Source: JALZAA01 sp035316025
Lineage (GTDB): Bacteria > Actinomycetota > Acidimicrobiia > IMCC26256 > JACDBD01
Direction of reading: 5' to 3'
Length of the DNA: 11,501 nt
NCBI GenBank assembly: GCA_035316025.1
Contig: DATFXL010000014.1
Location: forward strand, 1 to 11,501
The notes beneath the pieces are model-generated. The model had not been told where the DNA came from. It was given only the letters and a program-made list of their open reading frames with translations, and ran no database searches. Within the stretch, counting starts at the first letter, position 1; each line of letters opens with the position of its first letter. The translations under genes were made by a program, and so were the position numbers. Below, in pieces: positions 1 through 6,941 of the stretch.

Positions 1-130
1 GTCGCCGTCGCAAGCTCCGGCCGTGCGGCGGGGCTCGGCCACGCCGCCACCGCGCCGAAGCTAGTGGAAACCGGCTATGCCGAAAAGGCAGAGTGGTATT
101 CTCACACCTGGCCACAAGAGGAGCGCGCCG
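1..130. other. Left-edge stretch with no assignable gene
   Basis: These 130 bases come before the first supported gene. One forward frame ends at a TAG at 62-64 and could be the last twenty or so codons of a gene beyond the left edge, but the residues (rich in Pro, Arg and Ser) match nothing I recognise. Another forward frame stays open to about 255, but it would overlap the crotonase by over 120 bases and turns into an arginine-rich shadow there. A weak -10-like hexamer TATTCT lies at 97-102, about 28 bases ahead of the crotonase ATG, without a convincing -35. A Shine-Dalgarno AGAGGAG lies at 117-123. Confidence 0.4.
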
Positions 131-922
131 ATGCCCGAGCCCGGGGCAGCACGGTCCTCGGGTGGGGTGCGCGTGGAGTTCGACGGCGGCGTCGCCATCG
201 TCACCATCGACCGACCCGAGGCCCGCAACGCGATCGGTTTCACGACGACCGATGAGCTCGGAACCGCGCTCGATCACGTGCTGGCGTGCGACCCGGCGGT
301 ACTCGTGCTACGCGGCGGGGGCGACCGCGCCTTCGTGTCCGGCGGTGACCTCAAGGAGCTCAGCGCGATCCGTACCCACGCCGATGCCGTCGACATGGCG
401 AGCCGCGTGCGACGGCTCCTCGACCGCGTCGCCGCCTTCCCCGTCCCCGTCATCGCCGCACTGAACGGGCACGCGCTCGGGGGCGGGGCCGAGGTCGCGA
501 TCGCGGCCGACGTCCGCATCGCGGCCGAGGACGTCAAGATCGGGTTCAACCAGGTCTCCCTCGGCATCATGCCGGCGTGGGGAGGCGCCGAGCGGCTGGC
601 CCAGGTGATCGGACGAGGTCGGGCGCTCCTGGCGATCGCGACGGGCCGACTCTACGACGCGCCCACGGCGCAGCAACTCGGGCTGGTCGACCTCGTCGTG
701 CCGCGCGCGTCCTTCGATCGCGAGTGGCGTGCGTTGGCCAGCGAGATGGCATCCTCGGCGCCGGGCACGACCCGCGCGGTGAAATCCGTCATCGACGCCG
801 CGATCTCGTCCTGCCACGCCGAGCTCGAGGCCGCCGCCACCCACGCGTTCGCGCAACTGTGGACCGCCGACGCGCACTGGGCCGCGGTGGAAGAACTGCA
901 GCTGAAACGGAAAACGAGCTGA
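131..922 (+). CDS. Crotonase-fold (enoyl-CoA hydratase/isomerase family) protein, possibly a decarboxylase
   Basis: This 263-residue protein has the usual length and motifs of the crotonase superfamily, which acts on acyl-CoA thioesters in the cytoplasm. The N-terminal RPEARNA (29-35) is typical. The oxyanion-hole segments are AFVSGGDLKEL (67-77) and ALGGGAEV (115-122). Glu121 matches the first catalytic Glu of enoyl-CoA hydratase (Glu144 in rat ECH). The second Glu (Glu164) appears to be Gln141, in FNQVSLGIMPAWGG (139-152). As I recall it, ethylmalonyl-CoA decarboxylase (ECHDC1) has a similar PSWGG loop and also lacks that Glu, so simple hydratase activity is doubtful and a decarboxylase or other role is possible (inference). 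ATG 131 is chosen because AGAGGAG (117-123) precedes it by 7 bases; an in-frame ATG at 77 has no such site. The stop shares one base with the next start, so it is probably co-transcribed with the TetR gene. Confidence 0.9.
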   Translation: MPEPGAARSSGGVRVEFDGGVAIVTIDRPEARNAIGFTTTDELGTALDHVLACDPAVLVLRGGGDRAFVSGGDLKELSAIRTHADAVDMASRVRRLLDRVAAFPVPVIAALNGHALGGGAEVAIAADVRIAAEDVKIGFNQVSLGIMPAWGGAERLAQVIGRGRALLAIATGRLYDAPTAQQLGLVDLVVPRASFDREWRALASEMASSAPGTTRAVKSVIDAAISSCHAELEAAATHAFAQLWTADAHWAAVEELQLKRKTS

Positions 923-1671
923 TGGCGGCGCGGAAGAACGCTGTCCGTCGCGGGCGCGATGGTACCTTCGAAGGAGTGAAAGTGGATTCTGAGAGCGCGG
1001 ACGCAGGGGCTGCGCGCGACGTGCACGAGCCGGCTTGGCGACAACGAGCCGTCTCGCGGAGCTTGCACGCCGCGCGCTCGCGTGCCGAACAGCGGGTCCA
1101 GCGATTCATGGACGCGGCCTTCGACCTGATCGACGAGAAGGGCACGACCGACTTCACGATCCAGGAGGTCATCGACCGATCGAAGCAGTCCCTGCGCGGC
1201 TTCTACCAGTACTTCGACGGCAAGGACGAGCTGCTGCTGGCGCTGTTCGAGGACTCCGTGCTCGAGTCGGCCGCCGACCTCCACGAGGTCGTCGATGCTG
1301 AATCCGACCCGATGGCTCGGCTCCGGGTGTTTGCGATCCGTCTCCACGAATGGTGCGAGCCTGCCGACACGCCGCGCAAGCGAGGGAAGCACAATCGCCG
1401 CCCGATCTCGGAGTTCTCGGTCCAGCTCGCCTTCGCCCATCCGGAGCGCGTGAAGGCGGCACTCGAACCGGTGTCCCTGATGCTGCTCGACCTCGTCGAA
1501 GAGGCTGCAAAGGCCGGCGCCGTCAACGTCACCGACACTCGTCGCGCGGCTTCGCTCGTGCAGCAGGCAGTGATGTACAGCTGGTTCGGCAACCGGCTCA
1601 TCCAGGACCCACGGAAGCGCGTCAGCGCCGAGGAGACCTGGGAGTTCTGCCTCCGCGGCCTCAGCGGCTGA
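922..1671 (+). CDS. TetR/AcrR-family transcriptional regulator
   Basis: This predicted DNA-binding repressor has 249 residues from ATG 922, or 229 from GTG 982. After a long charged N-terminal tail (about 1-55), the TetR domain runs from about residue 58 to 110. The helix-turn-helix is at about 78-98 and ends in the typical recognition-helix pattern SLRGFYQYFDGKDEL (90-104). The C-terminal half (about 115-249) is helical and would bind a ligand and dimerise; it gives no specific clue to the ligand. The ATG overlaps the crotonase stop in TGATG, which suggests translational coupling. However, GTG 982 has a far better ribosome binding site (AAGGAG, 971-976), so the true start is uncertain. TetR regulators next to crotonases often control acyl-CoA catabolic genes; an acyl-CoA or substrate ligand here is inference. 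The stop abuts that of the convergent SnoaL-like gene. Confidence 0.93.
   Translation: MAARKNAVRRGRDGTFEGVKVDSESADAGAARDVHEPAWRQRAVSRSLHAARSRAEQRVQRFMDAAFDLIDEKGTTDFTIQEVIDRSKQSLRGFYQYFDGKDELLLALFEDSVLESAADLHEVVDAESDPMARLRVFAIRLHEWCEPADTPRKRGKHNRRPISEFSVQLAFAHPERVKAALEPVSLMLLDLVEEAAKAGAVNVTDTRRAASLVQQAVMYSWFGNRLIQDPRKRVSAEETWEFCLRGLSG
971..976 (+). promoter_or_regulatory. Strong internal Shine-Dalgarno supporting an alternative TetR start (GTG 982)
   Basis: AAGGAG lies five bases before an in-frame GTG at 982. It is the best Shine-Dalgarno near the start of the TetR gene, while the upstream ATG at 922 has only weak purine-rich sequence ahead of it. Starting here would remove a basic 20-residue extension and leave the helix-turn-helix untouched. 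Both starts may be used. Confidence 0.5.
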
Positions 1672-2109
1672 TCATCTCGTTTGTTCGACGTCGGCGAGCG
1701 GGTCGTGCGCGGCGCCCGAATCGAAGCCGCCGTGCTTGCGCATGAAGGTGGTCGACCGCCGCCGGATGCGCCAACCCTCGGCGGTTCGCTCGTATTCGTC
1801 GTCGTACCAACCGAGGCGCATGGCGTGCGTCGTCTGGTCGATGAAGACGAAGTGCTGCAAGCCGGTCGCCTGATCGCCGTCGAAATCGACCACCGGCATG
1901 TTCCCGATGAACTGACCGCGGGGTGCGGCCTCGAGCAGCGCCGGGAAGCGGTCAAGGCCGTACGCGGTGCCGAACGCGTTGTACGTGGCGTCGGGCGTGA
2001 ACACCTCGAGCCAGCGGTCCCCGATGAACTGGCTACAGAGCAGCATGTAGCGAGCGCACAGTGCATGAAGCTCCACGAGGTCGGTGACCAGTCGCGTCTC
2101 GTCGCCCAT
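1672..2109 (-). CDS. SnoaL-like / NTF2-fold protein
   Basis: This small 145-residue protein has the length and pattern of the SnoaL-like (NTF2-fold) family. The N-terminal helices (about 5-36) end in DRWLEVFTPDATYNAFG (31-47), the usual W...F..DA.Y pattern. Strands follow, with FIGNMPVVDFDGDQATG (67-83), the repeated-strand signature DEYERTAEGWRIRRRS (104-119), and a short polar tail. Members include polyketide cyclases, dehydratases, isomerases and binding proteins, so the reaction cannot be assigned. A good Shine-Dalgarno (GGAGG, minus strand, 2115-2119) supports ATG at 2109. The gene diverges from the amidohydrolase operon across 78 bases and is convergent with the TetR gene, the two stops abutting within TGATCA. 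A second SnoaL-like gene lies at 8339-8764. The position next to the operon suggests a shared regulator or pathway, but this is not shown. Confidence 0.85.
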   Translation of the reverse strand: MGDETRLVTDLVELHALCARYMLLCSQFIGDRWLEVFTPDATYNAFGTAYGLDRFPALLEAAPRGQFIGNMPVVDFDGDQATGLQHFVFIDQTTHAMRLGWYDDEYERTAEGWRIRRRSTTFMRKHGGFDSGAAHDPLADVEQTR

Positions 2110-2187
2110 GTCGACCTCCGCTGCGGAAGTGACACATTCATCTGACGAGAATTACATTATCAACGGCGGACGAGCAGGAGGGTCGCC
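2110..2187. promoter_or_regulatory. Divergent promoter region, SnoaL-like gene / amidohydrolase operon
   Basis: This spacer separates two divergent starts and is AT-richer than its surroundings around 2131-2162. A plus-strand promoter candidate is GTGACA (2129-2134), an 18-base spacer and TACATT (2153-2158), giving a transcript start near 2165 and a leader of about 20 bases. AGGAGG (2176-2181) is the amidohydrolase ribosome binding site. A perfect short inverted repeat, TCCGC-T-GCGGA (2117-2127), overlaps the minus-strand Shine-Dalgarno region and could be an operator or a 5' hairpin. No longer palindrome typical of TetR operators is obvious. Confidence 0.45.
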
Positions 2188-3369
2188 ATGCCGGGCACGA
2201 CGGTTGACTACCGGATCATCTCGACCGACGGGCACGCCCTCGAGTCGCCCGACACATGGGAGAAGTTCCTCCCGAAGAGGTTCCACGGCGTCATGCCCAA
2301 GCTGGTCAAGGATCCGAAGGGCGGTGACGCCTGGGAGCTCATCCCCGGCGCGCCGCCGATGCCGATCGGCTTGGTTACCAACGCGGGTCGATGGGGCAAG
2401 CGCTACGAGGACCTCGAGTGGTACGGGTCCTCGTACGACAACATCCGCAAGGGAGCATTCGACGGGCACGCACGCGTCGAGGAGCAAGACATCGACGGCG
2501 TCGACGCCGAGGTGCTGTACCCGTCGCAGCGCACGATGGCGACGTTCATGGCCCAGCCCGACGACGAGTACCACCTCGCGGGCGTCGACGCCTACAACCA
2601 GTGGATGCACGACGAGTTCATGGCCGCCGACGCCGGGCGGCTCATCGGGCTGTATCAGCTGCCGTGCATCGACGTGCAGACGTCGGTCAACAAGCTGAAG
2701 GAAGCGAAAAGCCTCGGCCATCGCGGCGTGATCCTCGCGGCGTGGCCGTCGGGGAACGCCGACCTCTCCGACGAGGACGACCCATTCTGGGCCGCCGCCG
2801 AGCAGGAGGAGATGCCGGTCCACATCCATGTCGGACTGAAGCTCGCCGGGGGCCGGCAGACGGGCGAGTCACGCAAGGCCGCGGGTGACCGCGTCACACA
2901 ATTCCTCGCACAGCTGCCGAACCTCCAGACGATGGGCGGTGCAGTGGCGCAGGCCTCCGACTGGATGTCGCGCCTCATCTACTCCGAGATGTTCGACCGG
3001 TTCCCCAGCCTCCGCATCGTCGGGGCCGAGGTCGGCGCCGGCTGGGTGCCAACGTTCCTCGAGCACATGGACGACCACTGGTGGCGCAATCGCACGTGGA
3101 CGGGCTCGAAGCTCGCGATGCTCCCGAGCGACTACTTCCGGCGAAACATCAAAGTCACGTTCATTCGTGAGCCCTTCGCGGTCGCGGTCCGCCACTGGAT
3201 CGGCATCGACAACCTGATGTGGTCGAACGACTACCCCCACCACCGTCACGACTGGCCCTATAGCAGGCGCATCATCGAGGAATCGATGGTTGGCGTTCCC
3301 GTGGCCGAGAAGCGCAGGATGGTCTGCGACAACGCTCGAGAGCTCTACAAGCTGACGGGGGTGGCATGA
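2188..3369 (+). CDS. Amidohydrolase family 2 (ACMSD-like TIM-barrel) protein
   Basis: This 393-residue predicted metal-dependent hydrolase or decarboxylase belongs to the amidohydrolase-2 / ACMSD-like group. The N-terminus has STDGHALESPDTWEKFLPKR (12-31), matching the actinobacterial subgroup in which the first His of the usual HxH metal site is Asp (D14-G-H16). Other likely metal or active-site residues are in VHIHVG (211-216), LEHMDDHW (291-298) and SNDYPHHRHDWP (346-357), where Asp348 would be the conserved late Asp. The length fits this subgroup, which is longer than ACMSD itself. Known family reactions include decarboxylation and C-C or ring cleavage; the substrate here is unknown. AGGAGG at 2176-2181 supports ATG 2188. 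It is the first gene of a four-gene operon, and its stop overlaps the SDR start by four bases (ATGA). Confidence 0.9.
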   Translation: MPGTTVDYRIISTDGHALESPDTWEKFLPKRFHGVMPKLVKDPKGGDAWELIPGAPPMPIGLVTNAGRWGKRYEDLEWYGSSYDNIRKGAFDGHARVEEQDIDGVDAEVLYPSQRTMATFMAQPDDEYHLAGVDAYNQWMHDEFMAADAGRLIGLYQLPCIDVQTSVNKLKEAKSLGHRGVILAAWPSGNADLSDEDDPFWAAAEQEEMPVHIHVGLKLAGGRQTGESRKAAGDRVTQFLAQLPNLQTMGGAVAQASDWMSRLIYSEMFDRFPSLRIVGAEVGAGWVPTFLEHMDDHWWRNRTWTGSKLAMLPSDYFRRNIKVTFIREPFAVAVRHWIGIDNLMWSNDYPHHRHDWPYSRRIIEESMVGVPVAEKRRMVCDNARELYKLTGVA

Positions 3370-4193
3370 CACTCTTCGACGCCTTCCGCTACGACGGCAA
3401 GCGCGCGCTCGTCGTCGGCGGCGCCAGTGGCATGGGCGCGGCCACGGCCGAGCTCGTCCAGGGCGCCGGCGCCGAGGTCTTGGTGATGGACTTCGCCGAG
3501 ATCACGCTGTCCGGGGTGAAGGCCGTTCATCTCGACCTCGCCGATGCGGCGTCGATCGACACCGCCGTCGACGAATGCGGCGGGCACGTGGACGCGCTGT
3601 TCGCGTGTGCCGGGGTCGCTGACGGCACTCCGGGCATCGAACGGATCAACTTCATCGGCCATCGCCATCTCATCGACCGCCTGCTCGCGAAGCACATGCT
3701 GCGGCCCGGATCCGCGATCGGCTTCATCTCCTCGGCGGCGGGACTTGGTTGGGAACCGAACCTCCCGTTGCTGAACGAGCTCCTCGACACGCCCGACTTC
3801 GACGCGGCCACGCGCTGGGCGCACGACCACGGCAAGGCCGACTACATGTCGATGAAGCAAGCGATCTGCGCCTACGTCGCCCGCCAGGCATTCCCCTTCC
3901 TCAAGGAGGGGATCCGCATCAACGCCATCTGCCCCGGTCCGACCGACACGCCGCTCGCGCAGGCGAACAAGGACATGTGGCTCGGCTTCGGCGCCGACTA
4001 CCGGGGCGAGGTCGGGATCGAGGCGTCGGCGCCACTCGAGCAGGCCTATCCCCTGGTGTTCCTGTGCAGCGACGCCGCGGTTGCCATCACGGGCGTCACG
4101 TTGATCTCCGACGCCGGCTACATGAGCTCCGGCATCACGGGGTCGTTCCCCGAGGCCACCGCCATCGCCAACCTGCTCCTCAACCGCGTCTGA
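3366..4193 (+). CDS. Short-chain dehydrogenase/reductase, 3-alpha-hydroxysteroid dehydrogenase-like
   Basis: This 275-residue NAD(P)-dependent oxidoreductase would interconvert an alcohol and a ketone. The Rossmann glycine motif GGASGMG is at 18-24. Asp42 at the end of the second strand favours NAD(H). ACAG (80-83) stands for the usual NNAG. The catalytic residues are Ser122/123, Tyr160 and Lys164 (YMSMK). The Ser-to-Tyr spacing is about 37 residues rather than about 13, because of an extra helical stretch (about 131-157). The same kind of insertion is known in Comamonas testosteroni 3-alpha-HSD/carbonyl reductase, and INAICPGPTDTPLAQA (185-200) also resembles that enzyme. A steroid or terpenoid-type substrate is therefore possible but inferred. 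The start overlaps the amidohydrolase stop (ATGA), and the hydratase follows after one base, so the genes are likely co-translated. Confidence 0.92.
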   Translation: MTLFDAFRYDGKRALVVGGASGMGAATAELVQGAGAEVLVMDFAEITLSGVKAVHLDLADAASIDTAVDECGGHVDALFACAGVADGTPGIERINFIGHRHLIDRLLAKHMLRPGSAIGFISSAAGLGWEPNLPLLNELLDTPDFDAATRWAHDHGKADYMSMKQAICAYVARQAFPFLKEGIRINAICPGPTDTPLAQANKDMWLGFGADYRGEVGIEASAPLEQAYPLVFLCSDAAVAITGVTLISDAGYMSSGITGSFPEATAIANLLLNRV

Positions 4194-4194
4194 C

Positions 4195-4968
4195 GTGGGC
4201 GACGAGCTGGTGCGCGAGCGGCGAGGGGCTGTCCTCGTCGCCCGCCTCAACCGCCCCGACGCCCGCAACGCCCTGACCCCGGAGCTCGTCCGGGGCATCG
4301 GCGGCGCGATCGTCGACGCCGAGACGGATCCGGAGATCCGGGCCCTCGTCCTCACCGGCACCGGTGACCGTGCCTTCTGCGCCGGCATGGACCTGCGGTC
4401 CTTCTCCGCCGGTGAGCACACGGGTCTCGGTGACGACGACACCGGCCGGGCGTTCCTGCGGTTGACCGAGGGCGCGGTCGCCGTCCCCCTCGTCGGCGCG
4501 GCGAACGCGTCCGCGCTCGCCGGCGGCTTCGAGCTGCTCCTCGGGTGCGACGTGATCATCGCGTCGTCGGACGCGACGTTCGGGCTTCCAGAGGTGAAGC
4601 GCGGGCTGTTCCCGGCCGGCGGCGGCACGTTCCTCGGCACGAGGGTCGCCCTCGGGATCGCGTTGGAGATGACGCTCACGGGTGATGCGATCAGCGCCGG
4701 GCGCGCGTACGACCTCGGCCTCGTGAACGAAGTCGTGCCACCCGGCGAGGTGACGGGGCGGGCAGTGGCGATGGCGGAGCGGATCGCCGAAAACGGGCCG
4801 CTTGGGGTGGCGGCGGTCAAGGAGCTCGTCCGCCTGAGCGTGTTGGATCACGCGCGCGCTCGCGAGCGATTGAACGAGTTGCGTGCCGTCGTATTCAACA
4901 GCGAGGACGCCATGGAAGGGGCGACAGCGTTCGTAGAGAAGCGCACGCCGGTCTGGCGCGGCAGGTGA
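4195..4968 (+). CDS. Enoyl-CoA hydratase (crotonase family)
   Basis: This 257-residue protein is a standard-length enoyl-CoA hydratase, adding water to 2-enoyl-CoA in beta-oxidation-type pathways. RPDARNALTPE (20-30) is typical of the family. The oxyanion-hole segments are AFCAGMDLRSF (60-70) and ALAGGFEL (107-114). Both catalytic glutamates of the hydratase type are visible, Glu113 and Glu133 (the latter in FGLPEVKRG, 129-137). This contrasts with the crotonase at 131-922, which lacks the second one. The GTG start lies one base after the SDR stop and has no clear Shine-Dalgarno, so translation probably depends on coupling. A second in-frame GTG at 4210 is possible. Chain-length or substrate specificity cannot be read from the sequence; isomerase activity is not excluded. 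Confidence 0.92.
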   Translation: MGDELVRERRGAVLVARLNRPDARNALTPELVRGIGGAIVDAETDPEIRALVLTGTGDRAFCAGMDLRSFSAGEHTGLGDDDTGRAFLRLTEGAVAVPLVGAANASALAGGFELLLGCDVIIASSDATFGLPEVKRGLFPAGGGTFLGTRVALGIALEMTLTGDAISAGRAYDLGLVNEVVPPGEVTGRAVAMAERIAENGPLGVAAVKELVRLSVLDHARARERLNELRAVVFNSEDAMEGATAFVEKRTPVWRGR

Positions 4969-4974
4969 GCCGAG

Positions 4975-5961
4975 GTGCGCGCCGCGATCTGCCGGGCGTA
5001 CGGACCTCCCGAGGTCGTCGAGGTCGACGAGCTCGCGTCGCCTGCACTCGGCCCGGGGCACGTGCGGGTTCGAGTCGATGCCGCCGCCGTCAACTTCCCG
5101 GACGTGCTGTTGGTCGCGAATGAGTACCAGATCCACGTGCCACCGCCGTTCGTCCCGGGGAGCGAGTTCGCGGGCGTCGTTTCTGAGCTCGCCGACGGGG
5201 TCGACACCGTGGCCGTCGGAGACCGCGTCACGGGAACCGGCCTCCTCGGCGCGTTCGCCGAGGAGGCGGTCGTCCCCGCCGGCGCGGTGACACCCGTCCC
5301 CGAGGGCGTCGACGAACGTCTCGCCGCCGCCTTCGGCGTCGCCCACCGCACCGCCTACCACGTGCTCCGCTCCGTCGCCGCGGTGCAGTCCGGTGAGGAT
5401 CTCGTCGTGTTGGGCGCCGGTGGCGGCGTGGGCCTGGCCACGGTTCAGCTCGGTGCGTTGCTCGACGCGTCGGTGACGGCCGTGGCGTCGTCGCCCGAGA
5501 AGCTCGACGTCGCCGCTTCGCACGGCGCCGTCAAGCTCATCAACTATCGCTCGGGCGGGCTCCGGGAGCCGCTCAGGGAAGCGCTGCCCGACGGCGCCGA
5601 CGTGGTCGTCGACCCGGTCGGCGGCGATCTCTCCGAGCCCGCGCTTCGTGCCTTGCGGTGGGGCGGACGCTTCGTGACGGTGGGCTACGCGTCCGGCGTG
5701 ATCCCGAGGATCCCACTCAACCTCGTGCTCATCAAGGGCGTCCACATCCTCGGGTTCGAGTTCCTCGGCTTCGCGACGAATGCCCCCGACGACGTGCGAA
5801 GGAACGAGAACGAGCTGGTCGAGCACTTCGCCGCCGGCCGCGTGGTCCCGCACATCGGCGCCACGTTCCCGCTCGACGACGCCGCTGCTGCGCTGCGCCA
5901 CGTCGCTGACGGACGCGCGATCGGGAAGGTCGTGATCGACGTCGCCTCCGGCCGGACATGA
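4975..5961 (+). CDS. NADPH:quinone oxidoreductase-like zinc-free medium-chain reductase
   Basis: This 328-residue protein of the medium-chain dehydrogenase/reductase superfamily belongs to the quinone-oxidoreductase (zeta-crystallin-like) branch. The N-terminal GroES-like half includes NFPDVLL (40-46) and the PGSEFAGVV segment (61-69). The cofactor half has the NADPH motif GAGGGVG (147-153), followed by VASSPEKL (170-177). The catalytic-zinc cysteines and histidines of alcohol dehydrogenases are absent. The length is typical. Family members reduce quinones or the double bond of enones and enoyl thioesters; in this operon, reducing an enoyl or enone intermediate is plausible but inferred. The GTG start lies six bases after the hydratase stop with only a weak AGGTGAG ahead of it. 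The gene ends the operon and converges on the esterase gene with a seven-base gap. Confidence 0.92.
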   Translation: MRAAICRAYGPPEVVEVDELASPALGPGHVRVRVDAAAVNFPDVLLVANEYQIHVPPPFVPGSEFAGVVSELADGVDTVAVGDRVTGTGLLGAFAEEAVVPAGAVTPVPEGVDERLAAAFGVAHRTAYHVLRSVAAVQSGEDLVVLGAGGGVGLATVQLGALLDASVTAVASSPEKLDVAASHGAVKLINYRSGGLREPLREALPDGADVVVDPVGGDLSEPALRALRWGGRFVTVGYASGVIPRIPLNLVLIKGVHILGFEFLGFATNAPDDVRRNENELVEHFAAGRVVPHIGATFPLDDAAAALRHVADGRAIGKVVIDVASGRT

Positions 5962-5968
5962 CGCCGAT

Positions 5969-6895
5969 TCAGACGATCGACGAACGCAACCACGCCCCGA
6001 TCCGCCGGAACGCGTCCGCGGCCGCCGGAAGCTGGAAGTTGATGAAGCCGTGCGGCTGACCGCCGATGCACACCTCCTCGACCGCGACGCCGTCCTCGCG
6101 CAACCGGGCTGCGTAGTGCCGTCCTTCGTCTCGCAGCGGGTCACACCCGCCGAGCACGACGATCGCAGGCGGGAGATCGGCGAGAGTCGCGGCGTGCAAC
6201 GGCGCCGCGAACGGGTCGTGCGCCAGATCGCGCCCGGCGGTGTACCGCTCCCAGAAGCCTTCCATCGTCGTGCGCGACAGGACGAGGCCAGCAAACTCGT
6301 CGCGGGAGGGGTGATCCCTCAGGCCGCCGTCCACGCCCGGATACATCAGCACCTGGCCCGCCAATGGGACGTCGACCTGCCCGCGCAACCGCAGCGCCAC
6401 CGCGGCGGCGAGATTGCCACCGGCGCTCTCCCCCGCCACCACGATGCGATCCCGAGGCGCGCCAAGCTGCGATGCGTGTGCGAACGCCCAGCGAACGACC
6501 GTCTCGCAATCGTCGAGACCCGCGGGGTATGGATGCTCGGGCGCGAGGCGGTATTCGACCGACACGACGATCGCGTCCGCGCAGTGCGCCAACTCGCGGG
6601 CGACGTTGTCCATGAGCCCGACGCTGCCAATGCAGAACCCGCCGCCATGGAAGTACACGACGAGGCCCGCCGGTGGATGATCATGCTCGTATATCCGCAC
6701 CGGGACACCCTCGACAACGTCGTCCGTCACCCGAGCAACGGCACGCGTCGGCGGCGCACCGACCGGCGAGCGCGCGAGCGCCAGCATCTCGGGCGAGAAG
6801 TCCTCGAACGGCACGCGCATCATCGGGTTTGCCTCGAGCCACTCGACGACGCGCGGGTCCAGTACCCCTTCGTCGAGGACACCGTCGTGACTCAT
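5969..6895 (-). CDS. Alpha/beta hydrolase, hormone-sensitive-lipase family (esterase family IV)
   Basis: This 308-residue cytoplasmic carboxylesterase has no signal peptide. All family IV hallmarks are present: the oxyanion-hole motif HGGGF (83-87), EYRLAPEHPYPAG (114-126), the nucleophile elbow GESAGG with Ser157 (155-160), the acid Asp252 in CDPLRDEG (251-258), and His282 in PHGF (281-284). The N-terminal cap helices span about residues 1-60. It would hydrolyse short acyl esters or possibly lactones; the natural substrate is unknown. ATG 6895 is preceded by a very strong Shine-Dalgarno (GGAGGAG, minus strand, 6902-6908); the frame stays open further upstream but becomes a shadow of the divergent SDR. 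It converges on the operon ending at 5961 and could supply an alcohol or acid to that pathway, though this is only suggested by position. Confidence 0.95.
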   Translation of the reverse strand: MSHDGVLDEGVLDPRVVEWLEANPMMRVPFEDFSPEMLALARSPVGAPPTRAVARVTDDVVEGVPVRIYEHDHPPAGLVVYFHGGGFCIGSVGLMDNVARELAHCADAIVVSVEYRLAPEHPYPAGLDDCETVVRWAFAHASQLGAPRDRIVVAGESAGGNLAAAVALRLRGQVDVPLAGQVLMYPGVDGGLRDHPSRDEFAGLVLSRTTMEGFWERYTAGRDLAHDPFAAPLHAATLADLPPAIVVLGGCDPLRDEGRHYAARLREDGVAVEEVCIGGQPHGFINFQLPAAADAFRRIGAWLRSSIV

Positions 6896-6941
6896 GGTGC
6901 ACTCCTCCGACTCGACCCGAGAACGGTCTAACAGATTCGAC
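6896..6941. promoter_or_regulatory. Short divergent spacer, esterase / SDR
   Basis: Only 46 bases separate the two divergent ATGs, so both promoters must overlap each other or the coding starts. The minus-strand Shine-Dalgarno GGAGGAG (6902-6908) serves the esterase. On the plus strand the hexamer TAACAG (6929-6934) ends seven bases before the SDR ATG, where the -10 of a leaderless transcript would lie. GGTCTAAC (6926-6932) could also be one half of a TetR-type operator, but I see no matching second half. Confidence 0.35.

Noticed and set aside
77..130. Upstream ATG for the first crotonase
   Set aside because: It adds 18 residues not typical of the family and has no Shine-Dalgarno, unlike ATG 131.
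577..921. N-terminal extension of the TetR frame back to 577
   Set aside because: This part lies inside the crotonase gene and reads as arginine-rich shadow; the regulator begins at 922 or 982.
3345..4820. 491-residue open frame on the minus strand opposite the SDR and hydratase
   Set aside because: Its Ser/Arg/Pro-rich composition and lack of motifs mark it as a shadow of the plus-strand genes.
4180..6294. 704-residue open frame on the minus strand across the hydratase and reductase genes
   Set aside because: It is antisense to two well-supported enzymes, has low-complexity Arg/Asp/Gly-rich content and no family motif. Long antisense frames are expected in high-GC DNA.
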